24,137 nucleotides of DNA from Persebacter sp051008975 (GTDB taxonomy: Bacteria > Pseudomonadota > Gammaproteobacteria > Tethybacterales > Persebacteraceae), in contig JBPCXA010000059.1 of assembly GCA_051008975.1 (NCBI GenBank), forward strand, positions 1-24,137, read 5' to 3'. Numbering within the stretch: the first letter of the stretch is position 1; every line of letters begins with the position of its first letter. A program made the position numbers and the translations under genes. The notes below the pieces were generated by a model. It was not told the DNA's origin and made no database searches. It saw only the letters and a list, made by a program, of their open reading frames with translations. Shown here piece by piece: positions 1 to 7,898 of the stretch.

Positions 1-2
1 AT

Positions 3-3000
3 TTGGCGATGCTGATTCTTTCCGATGATTCGGACGGCGCCGGGCTTTCGGTGGTGCTTGAAGACGGCGCGGTTTCTTTTAACTGCGATTCTCCCGTCCG
101 GGACGACCGCCTTGAAAAGAACTGCGAATTGGAGACGCCGGCTTTGATTCTTAATCCCGCCTACGGTTCCGCGACTTTGACCGCCACCCTCATAGGCGGA
201 AATCGGATTACCGTCGGCTATTTGGAAACGGGTACTCCGGATACGACCGCGCATCTGGCATCCGTGCAAATTCGCGGCGGTGACGGTAGTGCGAATTTGG
301 CGGTCTTCGGTACTCCGCCTTCGGAATTGGCGTTTGACGCGACCACCGACGAATTGCGTTTGGCGGGAACATTTGCTCCGGACACGATGACGGTGACGGC
401 GGTTTTGACGGTGCGGGCGGAGCAGACGGGGGCGGACGCGCAAACCGAAGATTTGGAAATTACCGTGATTGTCGGCGGCTATCCGATTACGCCGATTGCG
501 GCGACATTTACCGGCGGACCGCCGCCCGGCGGGAATGCGGCGGGTAATCCGTATTCCGTCGTCGGTTTCTTTAATCAATCTAATACTCTGGCGACCGTCG
601 TCGCGCGCAACGGCACCGGCGGCGATTTTCGGTATACCCTTGTTTCTCCCGCCGATCCCGATCTTTCGCTGGACGACATGAGCGGCGAGTTGGTTTTGCG
701 GGATGCGGATTCTTCGAGTTATGCGGCGGGGAGCGTTCTGGGCGCGACTGTTGAAATCAACGACGAGAACGACGCCGAAAATCGGACGGACGCCTTCTCC
801 CTGACTTTGTTTGTTTCCGTCGCGTCCATTGAGTATCCGGATTTGGCGTTGACCTTCGACAGCAATTTGCCCGTCGGGAGCGGGACTTCGGCGGATCCGT
901 ATCAGACGAATCGCCGCCTTTCGGATATTGCGACCTTTACGGCGAGCGGCGGGGCGGGAGACGGCACTTATACCTATACGACCGGCGGGACGGAAATTGA
1001 AATAGACGGGACGAGCGGCGTACTGACTTTCGCGGGCGATATTTTGCCGACTCCGCCGGGCGTGCGCGCGGTGGATGTCACGGTGGAATCTTCCGCCGGC
1101 GGCGCGGTGGTCGCGACCGAAACGGCGCGAATTTATGTGGATGTTTTGGAGGCGCCGGATTTGGACGCGATTGTAACGCCGATTTCCGGCTATGACGGCG
1201 ACGCCCTGCTCGTTTCGCTGACGGAGACGACGGACGGACTGCAAGTGGCGATGCACGAAATTTTGTCGTTCCCGGTTCCGGATTCGCTGACGGTTATCGC
1301 TTCGCTGGATGTTCTGCCGGCGGAGGCGACTTTGCTTCCGGTGATGATATTTTCCGACAGCGGCGCGGAAATTATCCAGTTTGACGCCGCCGCCACGGTG
1401 TTTTATTTGGATACGGCGAACGCCTTTTATAACTTCGCGGCGACGCCCGAAAGCGCCTCGCTAAACCGGAGAACGGGCGGGGCGACGGTGTCGGCGGTGA
1501 CGGTTTCAATTTCCGTCACCGTGGACGACGAAACGATCACGGTGGGCTATACGATTGAAGTTTCGGTCGCGGAGTTGCTGGGCGTTTCGGCGTCCTTCGT
1601 TGCCGCGCCGGGAATTTCTTCGCCGCCCGATGCGGACGGCGGCAGCCAGAGCAATCCCTATCCGGTCGCCGGGGGGCAGGTGTTCACCAGCACGGTGGCG
1701 GTTCTGACAATAGCGGCGGGGCCGGACGACGTTCAACTGCTGCGAAACCACGACATTTCCACGAGAATCGGCGGCGGTTTGGTGCTTGTGGACGACACCG
1801 GGAGCGGCGTCGCCAGCCGCAGCGTTTCCGACAATTTGGCGACGATAGTTTTGGTTGACGCGGACACGGGCGGGTACGCGGAAGACGATATTATCGCCAT
1901 CTCGTTGACCGTCGCCGACACCGGAACGGCCGCCACGCTTACCGAACATTACACGATAACGCTGTGGGTGCAGGTTACTTCCATTTCGCAGATTGGCGCG
2001 CCGATTTCTTACGAGGTTTCGTCCGCCGTCGGAGTCGTGGACGGGGAGGGCGTGTATTTCTTTGACGTCGCCGATCCGAACAATCCGCATCCGCCGGCGA
2101 ATGTCTTTTCGCTTTCGTTGTCCGGCGGCGACGGCGCGAACTACACTCTCGCCGAAATCGGCGGCGACGGCGGATTGTCGGTGCGGGCGGACGGCAATAT
2201 CCGCTTTGACAGGACGCCGGACGCGGACGGAACGACGGTCGGAATCACCGTGGAAATTTCCAGCGGCGGATTGACGGATACGGCGGAAATCAGCGTTTTG
2301 GCGATTTCCTCTTTCATTGTCCTGTCCGTCGCGACGGATCCGTCGACGTACGAAATTACCGTCGGCGACGGTTCCGAAGGCACGCCGTTTATGGTGCCGC
2401 TGTCTTTGCTGGGACCGACCGACGACATCGTTACAAACAACCGCGTTTTGGAGTTTAGAGTTCAGATACGGCGGTCGGTGCGGGGGGTGGACTCGAACCT
2501 GTTCCCTCTTGCGCAGGGGCAAATAACGTTCCTAAACGTGGACGCGAACACGCTGACCGTATACGAGAGCGGTTCCGTCAACCACCGCATCGGTTTCCGG
2601 GGACTGGATACCGCCGACATCCCCGGAACTTACACGCAGCCGACGGAGGACCAATTGGTTTCCGTGGAGTTGCAGGCGGTTTATGCGCAAACCGGCAGTG
2701 TCGGCATGTACACCATTTATTTCCTGCTCGCCGACCCGCTGACATTTAACGTTAACGGCTCGTTCGATTCCGGCGAGGGAACGTCCGCCGACCCGTATAT
2801 TTTGCTGATTCCGGATGTCAACGGGGTGAGCGGGATTTTCGCCACCCTTTCCGTTCCCGGAACGGGGACGCGCACTTTTACGCAAACCGGCGAAATTGCC
2901 GACACGCCGCTGCGAATCGGTTCGGACGGCGTAATATCGTTCGCCTCGGCGCAGTTGGCGGCGTTGGCGCACACGCTTTCCGTGCGCATTACCGAAGCCG

Positions 3001-6000
3001 GTTCCCCGGTCTTTTTGGATGTCGCCCTGCACATTACCCTGACCAATTTTGCGCTGGACAATTTGGACATAGACCTCGCCATCGCCGCGAACGCGGACGA
3101 TCGCTGGACCGACAATACGTTTATTTCGGATTCGAGCATCGCAAACGTTCGCATTCTTTTGGGCACCCACGGAGAGGCGATTGACTTCCTCGCCGGCGCG
3201 GACGGCGGTCCCGCCCTGTCGCTGTCGGTGCCGTTGCTGGAACAGTTTGAGCCGAATTTCCAGTTTCGCAAGGTGGAGGCGGAGAGCAGCCCGGAATTGA
3301 CGGTGAACGACGCCGGTCTCGTGGTGTTTGACGAAACGCGGTTTCCGCTGTTCAACCATATTGATCGCGGCGATTCTCTCGGCGAAGATCTCTGCCGTCG
3401 CATTGTCGTGGAAGCGGTGCGCCCCGGACAAACGAACGGCGCCGCCGCCATCACCATTTATATCGTGACGAACGAAAATAATGGCGGCAACTTCGGCCCC
3501 CTCATTCGTCCGTCGATCTGCCAGCCGGACTCTCCGCCGAATCCGCTTCGTCTCAGCGTCGCCTTTTCCGCCAGCGGCATTAACGGCGGCGACGGGACGT
3601 CGGGCGATCCGTATGTCATCACCAATGTCGCCGCCGGCATTAGCGCGGTTGTGGCGGGCGGCGGGGGTTTCAGCGCCGGGCAGGGCGACTATCTCAGCGG
3701 ATTTACGGGACAGGAAGCGACCCCCGAATTTACAATAAGCATCGGCAGCGGCAGCGGACTGGGCAGAGACCGGGCGGTGGGAGTGCGGTTCCGCGACAAC
3801 ATTCTCACGCACGCGCCGCAAAACTACCAGGTCACGCTGCTGATCGTTGACGGGCAGACCTTCGGCGGAGACCTGCGTTTCACCCTCAATTTCCTCGTGC
3901 CGGAAACGGAGTTCACCTATTTCCCCGCCGGCGCGTCGCCGTTCGACGGCGGCGACGGTTCGCAAGCCAACCCGTACATTTTAGAAATCGTGGAAACCGA
4001 CGGAAATTTCGCCACACTTTCCGTTTCCGGAACCGGCGGCGCGCGCACTTTCGCGCGGGATGGCGATTCCGCGATGGAAATTAATCCGACGAACCGCAGA
4101 ATACGATTCACCGATGAACAATTTGCGGTCGGACGGCACACCCTTTCCATACGCATCACCGAGCCGGCCGCCACCGCCGGCGGTGACGCGACTTCGTTGA
4201 CCGTCGCCCTGCACATTTCTTTGACCAACTCGCTGCTGGACAATCTGGAAATATCCGTCGACGCCGCCGCGGATGTAAGCGGGCGATGGAACGACGCGCC
4301 GGGGACGACCGCCACCGAAAACGATTTCGGCATCTTCGGCAACTTCGGACAGGCGATTGACTTCTTCGACGGGACGGACACGAACGGCCCCGCCCTGTCG
4401 CTGTCGATCCCGGCGCTGGACATATACGAGCCGGATACGGATTACGAATTCCGCAAGGTGGACGAAGGCAGCAGCCCGGAATTGATCCTGGGCGAAGACA
4501 ATCTCGTCGTGTTTGACACGGCGCGGTTTCCGCCGTTCACCCATCAAGATCGCAGCAACGGTCTCGCCGGCGTCGTCTGCCACCGCATTATTTTGGAAGC
4601 CGTGCGCGATTCCGAAACGGACGCCGCCGCCGCCGTCACCATCCATATTGTGGCAACCAACAATGAAGCAAACCCCGCCAACCATCTGTCGATCTGCCTG
4701 CCGGGAGATCCGTCCGCCGCGATCTCGCTGACCGCCGCCCTGTCCGTCAACGGCATTAGCGACGGCGACGGGACGGCGGGGGATCCGTACGTCATCGCCA
4801 GCGTCAGCGCCCACGTCGTCACGTTTGTGGACGGCGGCGTCGGCGAGGCGGGTTATCTCAACGGACTGGTGGGAACGGTGGCGAACACCGACTTCGTAAG
4901 AACACGCAACAACGATATGGGCAGATTCCGCCGGGCGGACGTGGTATTCAGCGGCGATCTTTTCACGCCGCGGGAGTATGCGGTCACCCTGCGGATAGAC
5001 GACCAGCAGACCTTCAACGAGAACGTGCAGCTCACATTCTATTTCCGGGTGCCGGAAGCGTCGTTCACGTATTACGACGGCGAATCGCCGTTCGTCTCCG
5101 GCGACGGTTCGGACACCGACCCGTTCGTTTTGGAAGTTGAACGGACGACCGGGGCGTTCGCCACTCTCGCCATTTTCCCCCCGAGTGAGACATACAATTT
5201 CGCGAGAATCGGCTCGAGCGCGCTGAATATCGGAACTTCGGACGGCGTAATCCAGTTTACCGCGGAACAATTTGAGACCGGGCTGCACACCATTCGCGTG
5301 GAGGTTTCCGACCCCGCCACTTCGGCGACTTTTAACGTCAGTTTGCACATTTCCCTGACCAATTCGCTGCTGAACGATTTGCAAATATCCATCGACGCCG
5401 CCGCGGATGTAGGCGGACGATGGTCCAACGATCCGGGGGCGAACGCGGAGAACGATTTCGGACTCTTCGGCAACGCCGGGCAGGCGATTGACTTCCTCGC
5501 CGGCATGGACGGCGGTCCCGCGGTGTCGCTGTCGGTTCCGGTGCTGGACAGATACGAATCGGGGAATTACGAACTTCGGAAGGTGGAGGAAGGCAGCAGC
5601 CCGGAATTGATTCTGGACGGAACGAATCACGTCGTGTTTGGCGACGGTCTGTTTCCGCCGTTCACCCATCACACGCGCACCACCGCCTTCGGTACGGCGA
5701 TCTGCCGCCGCATTATTGTGGAAGCCGTGCGCACCGGGGAAACGGAAGCCGCCGCCGTCATCACCGTCCATATCCTGAGCATCGCCGATGAAACGAATAT
5801 GGCGGACCGCGCGCTGGTCTGCCAGCCGGGCGATCCGGCCGACGCGCTCGCGCTGACCGCCCCGCCGACCTTCAACAGCGGCATCAGCGGCGGAACCGGC
5901 GCGGCGGACGATCCGTACGTTCTCGTCGCCGCCGCCGACAACCCCCGCGTGATCACGTTTGCGACCGGCGGCGTCGGAACGTCCCCCGCCCATCAGAGCG

Positions 6001-7391
6001 GACTTGTGGGAACGGTGGCGAACACCGATTTCGCAAGACGCCGCAACAGTGCCGACAACAGCCAGACGGATGTGGAATTCCTCGGCGACGTTTCCGCGCC
6101 CGCGTTCTACGAGGTTACCCTGCGGGTGGACGACCAGCAGACCTTCAACGAAGATGTGGAACTCACCCTGCATTTCAGCCCGGATTTGTCCGCGCTTTCG
6201 GCTCTGGAAGTGGCGGTGGAAGTGGAGAGACACGATACGCTTGCGGATGTTTTCACCTTTTCCGGCGCCGCGGCTCCCGTCGGAAACGACAACATATATC
6301 TCGTGGAAGGCGACCGTCCCGAATTTATCGCCAACAGATGCGAAACCGCGAACCCCACGCCCCCGGATTACTGTCTGAAACTGACCGCGCCGGCGCTGAC
6401 CGACAACGGCGTTCCGTTTGTCTGGGAAAAGGTGGACACAACCTCCGAGGGGTCGGAAATTCTGGATCTGGGCGTCTCGGAGGACGGCAGCAAGGACGGC
6501 AGAATTTTTATCGACACCGACCTAATTTACAACGGACGGTGGGAGCCGGATCTCGGCAACTATCCTCTGACGAACGTCCCCCACCACAGACGCGGCGTCT
6601 GCAGTCGCGGCGTATTCCGCGCGAATCCGGACGACCGATTCCCCGTTGATGCGGCGACTATCACCTTGTATGTCATCACCCGCCACACGGGGCAGGACGG
6701 AACCGTATTGGCGGACCGCCTTTGCCGCGAACGTACGCACGCGGAAATTATGGTGAGCGTAGTTACGGCGTCCGGGGACGCGTCCGATCCGCCCCCGGTT
6801 TTCCAAATCGGCGATCCCGCCGCGCCCGTCGCCACGCTGGCATTGTGGGGCGGCAATATCGGACAGGAGAGTCACGCCGACGGCAACTTTATATCATCAC
6901 GGGATCTTCCGTCGAATCGGGGGTCATTGGGCTACTTCACGAGATACGCCGTCGGCGCGGGCGACTACGGCACCACGACGTTCACACTCAGGGCCGGAAC
7001 CTATGCGCCGACCCCGGAAACCACCGAAGCGGGGTGGGAAATGCGCGCCACGCTGGAATTGCTCAACGACGCCTGGCCCGCCGGCGTGGATGCGGGCGAC
7101 AGATTTACGGTGTCCATTTTCGTGGAAGATCGCAATACTTACTCCGCCTCCCCGGTAACGCAGGTGATCATCTTTGAACGCGCGGCGTCTTCCGCCGCCA
7201 ATACCGGCGCGCCCCCGGATTTCGTCCCGCAAACGCCCCCGCGAAATGACGGACAATTTCCGCAACTCGCCGCCCTCTCCCGCCCCGAAAACGCCGTTTT
7301 TGGAAATGCGGAGTTTCCCCCGCCCCGCCCGGAAATGCGGAATTTCGTCCCAAGACGTCCCGTTTCGGAACGACAGAAAAGGCGGCGATAA
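3..7391 (+). CDS. Giant adhesin A, passenger part (5' end outside window), inverse-autotransporter paralogue
   Basis: Partial: the frame is already open at the window start and ends at TAA 7389-7391, giving 2,462 visible residues. The first visible residues align with B at about residue 575, just after B's post-barrel domain, so the signal peptide and barrel should lie upstream; this is inference from homology. The passenger opens with a Cys pair (FNC...KNC), also present in B. Two multi-domain modules (to about 1985) match B. A linker follows, then three tandem units of about 384 residues (2742-6179), each with a C...C pair, and a partial fourth unit with extra cysteines (about 6180-6740). 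Domains repeat a G-(D/S)-G-x3-(N/D)-PY start and an F/YTY core, as in Ig/cadherin-like sandwiches. An RGDS lies at 3366-3377 in unit 1 only. The last 70 residues are Pro/Arg-rich, ending in QKRRR, with no C-terminal barrel. The role is probably a surface adhesin; the ligand is unknown. Confidence 0.82.
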   Translation: MAMLILSDDSDGAGLSVVLEDGAVSFNCDSPVRDDRLEKNCELETPALILNPAYGSATLTATLIGGNRITVGYLETGTPDTTAHLASVQIRGGDGSANLAVFGTPPSELAFDATTDELRLAGTFAPDTMTVTAVLTVRAEQTGADAQTEDLEITVIVGGYPITPIAATFTGGPPPGGNAAGNPYSVVGFFNQSNTLATVVARNGTGGDFRYTLVSPADPDLSLDDMSGELVLRDADSSSYAAGSVLGATVEINDENDAENRTDAFSLTLFVSVASIEYPDLALTFDSNLPVGSGTSADPYQTNRRLSDIATFTASGGAGDGTYTYTTGGTEIEIDGTSGVLTFAGDILPTPPGVRAVDVTVESSAGGAVVATETARIYVDVLEAPDLDAIVTPISGYDGDALLVSLTETTDGLQVAMHEILSFPVPDSLTVIASLDVLPAEATLLPVMIFSDSGAEIIQFDAAATVFYLDTANAFYNFAATPESASLNRRTGGATVSAVTVSISVTVDDETITVGYTIEVSVAELLGVSASFVAAPGISSPPDADGGSQSNPYPVAGGQVFTSTVAVLTIAAGPDDVQLLRNHDISTRIGGGLVLVDDTGSGVASRSVSDNLATIVLVDADTGGYAEDDIIAISLTVADTGTAATLTEHYTITLWVQVTSISQIGAPISYEVSSAVGVVDGEGVYFFDVADPNNPHPPANVFSLSLSGGDGANYTLAEIGGDGGLSVRADGNIRFDRTPDADGTTVGITVEISSGGLTDTAEISVLAISSFIVLSVATDPSTYEITVGDGSEGTPFMVPLSLLGPTDDIVTNNRVLEFRVQIRRSVRGVDSNLFPLAQGQITFLNVDANTLTVYESGSVNHRIGFRGLDTADIPGTYTQPTEDQLVSVELQAVYAQTGSVGMYTIYFLLADPLTFNVNGSFDSGEGTSADPYILLIPDVNGVSGIFATLSVPGTGTRTFTQTGEIADTPLRIGSDGVISFASAQLAALAHTLSVRITEAGSPVFLDVALHITLTNFALDNLDIDLAIAANADDRWTDNTFISDSSIANVRILLGTHGEAIDFLAGADGGPALSLSVPLLEQFEPNFQFRKVEAESSPELTVNDAGLVVFDETRFPLFNHIDRGDSLGEDLCRRIVVEAVRPGQTNGAAAITIYIVTNENNGGNFGPLIRPSICQPDSPPNPLRLSVAFSASGINGGDGTSGDPYVITNVAAGISAVVAGGGGFSAGQGDYLSGFTGQEATPEFTISIGSGSGLGRDRAVGVRFRDNILTHAPQNYQVTLLIVDGQTFGGDLRFTLNFLVPETEFTYFPAGASPFDGGDGSQANPYILEIVETDGNFATLSVSGTGGARTFARDGDSAMEINPTNRRIRFTDEQFAVGRHTLSIRITEPAATAGGDATSLTVALHISLTNSLLDNLEISVDAAADVSGRWNDAPGTTATENDFGIFGNFGQAIDFFDGTDTNGPALSLSIPALDIYEPDTDYEFRKVDEGSSPELILGEDNLVVFDTARFPPFTHQDRSNGLAGVVCHRIILEAVRDSETDAAAAVTIHIVATNNEANPANHLSICLPGDPSAAISLTAALSVNGISDGDGTAGDPYVIASVSAHVVTFVDGGVGEAGYLNGLVGTVANTDFVRTRNNDMGRFRRADVVFSGDLFTPREYAVTLRIDDQQTFNENVQLTFYFRVPEASFTYYDGESPFVSGDGSDTDPFVLEVERTTGAFATLAIFPPSETYNFARIGSSALNIGTSDGVIQFTAEQFETGLHTIRVEVSDPATSATFNVSLHISLTNSLLNDLQISIDAAADVGGRWSNDPGANAENDFGLFGNAGQAIDFLAGMDGGPAVSLSVPVLDRYESGNYELRKVEEGSSPELILDGTNHVVFGDGLFPPFTHHTRTTAFGTAICRRIIVEAVRTGETEAAAVITVHILSIADETNMADRALVCQPGDPADALALTAPPTFNSGISGGTGAADDPYVLVAAADNPRVITFATGGVGTSPAHQSGLVGTVANTDFARRRNSADNSQTDVEFLGDVSAPAFYEVTLRVDDQQTFNEDVELTLHFSPDLSALSALEVAVEVERHDTLADVFTFSGAAAPVGNDNIYLVEGDRPEFIANRCETANPTPPDYCLKLTAPALTDNGVPFVWEKVDTTSEGSEILDLGVSEDGSKDGRIFIDTDLIYNGRWEPDLGNYPLTNVPHHRRGVCSRGVFRANPDDRFPVDAATITLYVITRHTGQDGTVLADRLCRERTHAEIMVSVVTASGDASDPPPVFQIGDPAAPVATLALWGGNIGQESHADGNFISSRDLPSNRGSLGYFTRYAVGAGDYGTTTFTLRAGTYAPTPETTEAGWEMRATLELLNDAWPAGVDAGDRFTVSIFVEDRNTYSASPVTQVIIFERAASSAANTGAPPDFVPQTPPRNDGQFPQLAALSRPENAVFGNAEFPPPRPEMRNFVPRRPVSERQKRRR
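2742..6179 (+). repeat. Three tandem ~384-residue units in the passenger of adhesin A
   Basis: The units start at about 2742, 3915 and 5067; the second is 1,152 bp. Each has three parts in order. The first is a G-x-GS-x3-PYIL sandwich domain with a TFxRxG core. The second is a domain with AIDF.G.D..GPALSLS, an FRKVxEGSSPEL motif and a C...C pair about 40 residues apart (CRRIIVEAVR ... SIC). The third is a GDPYVI domain ending in RIDDQQTFNE-type sequence and LTFYF. Units 2 and 3 share long near-identical DNA around 4999-5030 and 6128-6158. A divergent fourth copy of the middle domain follows at about 6180-6740. The structure suggests tandem duplication of a disulfide-stabilised three-domain cassette. 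Confidence 0.85.
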
Positions 7392-7399
7392 CAAGCGAG

Positions 7400-7419
7400 A
7401 TTCCGGCTTTCGCCGGAAT
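7400..7419 (+). repeat. ATTCC palindrome 1 (ATTCCGGC-TTTC-GCCGGAAT)
   Basis: A perfect 8-bp stem with a TTTC loop starts 9 bp after the stop codon of gene A. A T-rich stretch (GTATTTTAATT) follows within a few bases, so it may also slow or end transcription of A. It is the inverted partner of the copy at 7454-7473. Confidence 0.85.
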
Positions 7420-7453
7420 GGTGTATTTTAATTAAGAGGTTAAAAGTGTCGCC

Positions 7454-7473
7454 ATTCCGGCGAAAGCCGGAAT
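7454..7473 (-). repeat. ATTCC palindrome 2, inverted relative to copy 1
   Basis: ATTCCGGC-GAAA-GCCGGAAT, the reverse complement of palindrome 1, with matching flanks (GAG on the outer side of one and CTC on the other). The two copies together form a larger inverted repeat of about 80 bp. Two more small hairpins follow directly: TTGCGC-GACA-GCGCAA (7477-7492) and CGGCG-GATT-CGCCG (7494-7507). Confidence 0.85.
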
Positions 7474-7532
7474 CTCTTGCGCGACAGCGCAAACGGCGGA
7501 TTCGCCGCAAGGCGCGAAATCTCCCGCCGCTT

Positions 7533-7650
7533 CCCCCCGTCCCATTCCTGCGAAGGCAGGAATTTCCGCCGCCGCAAAGCGGCGGGTAATTGTACGTTTG
7601 TACGCCTTTCGGCGAGGAGATTCCTGCCTTCGCAGGAATGGGACGGGGGG
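7533..7650. repeat. 118-bp element with 31-bp perfect inverted ends built from ATTCCTGC palindromes
   Basis: Bases 7533-7563 are the exact reverse complement of 7620-7650. Each arm is CCCCCCGTCCC followed by a palindrome ATTCCTGC-N4-GCAGGAAT (7544-7563 and 7620-7639). Between the arms lie a perfect hairpin, CCGCCGC-AAA-GCGGCGG (7569-7585), and two TGTACG copies (7591 and 7599). No open reading frame of interest and no clear target duplication are visible. It could be a MITE-like element or just two palindromes inserted in opposite orientation. Confidence 0.75.
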
Positions 7651-7677
7651 TGTACTTTGGAACAAGGGCGGAAATCC

Positions 7678-7720
7678 AAAGCACCGCCATTCCGGCTTTC
7701 GCCGGAATGGCGGTGCTTTT
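7678..7720 (+). terminator. Strong hairpin terminator between genes A and B
   Basis: A perfect 19-bp stem (7678-7696 with 7701-7719) surrounds a TTTC loop; the core is again ATTCCGGC-TTTC-GCCGGAAT, extended by CACCGCC/GGCGGTG. It ends in TTTT on the + strand and has AAA at its left edge, so it could act in both directions. It lies 287 bp past the stop of A, so it would trim a long 3' UTR and insulate B. Confidence 0.65.
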
Positions 7721-7743
7721 AACACTCCCAATTAAAATACGCC

Positions 7744-7785
7744 ATTCCCGCGAAAGTTTATCCTCGCGAACGCGGGGACCGGAAT
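7744..7785. repeat. Interrupted ATTCC palindrome
   Basis: The left half is ATTCCCGCGAAAG (7744-7756) and the right half ends in CCGGAAT (7779-7785). A second small hairpin, CCTCGCG-AA-CGCGGGG (7762-7777), lies between them. It looks like a decayed or composite copy of the palindrome family. Confidence 0.6.
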
Positions 7786-7829
7786 CTCCGCGCCAAAAAC
7801 GCGAATGTGGTTAAAAAACAACATCACGA

Positions 7830-7841
7830 GGGGGGGGGGGG
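7830..7841 (+). repeat. G12 homopolymer tract upstream of gene B
   Basis: Twelve consecutive G residues end 41 bp before the TATAAT box of gene B. A G15 tract holds the same position upstream of gene C. Tracts of this length are slippage-prone in bacteria, and in Neisseria and others they vary promoter strength when near the -35 region. The effect here is inferred. Confidence 0.9.
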
Positions 7842-7859
7842 CGAAATGGATAAAATAAA

Positions 7860-7888
7860 TTGATTTTTTTGGCAAAATTGTTTATAAT
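7860..7888 (+). promoter_or_regulatory. Sigma70-like promoter of gene B
   Basis: TTGATT (7860-7865), a 17-bp spacer, then a perfect TATAAT (7883-7888). The predicted transcript start is near 7895, only a few bases before ATG 7899. No Shine-Dalgarno sequence is visible between the box and the ATG, so the mRNA would be leaderless or nearly so. Confidence 0.65.
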
Positions 7889-7898
7889 TGCGACGTTT

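Noticed and set aside
3..7391. Classical (type Va) autotransporter or RTX adhesin
   Set aside because: No C-terminal barrel and no GGxGxDxUx nonapeptide array are visible, and the barrel in the paralogues is N-terminal.
7400..7785. CRISPR array
   Set aside because: The repeats are palindromes in both orientations with irregular spacing and no uniform spacers.
7432..7814. Small overlapping frames on both strands in the A-B gap
   Set aside because: They are translations of the ATTCC palindromes (sequences like SHSCEGRN and AFAGM), a common artefact of such repeats.
7860..7862. TTG as the start codon of gene B
   Set aside because: It overlaps the -35 box, has no ribosome site at proper spacing and would add a second hydrophobic stretch before the signal peptide that C lacks.
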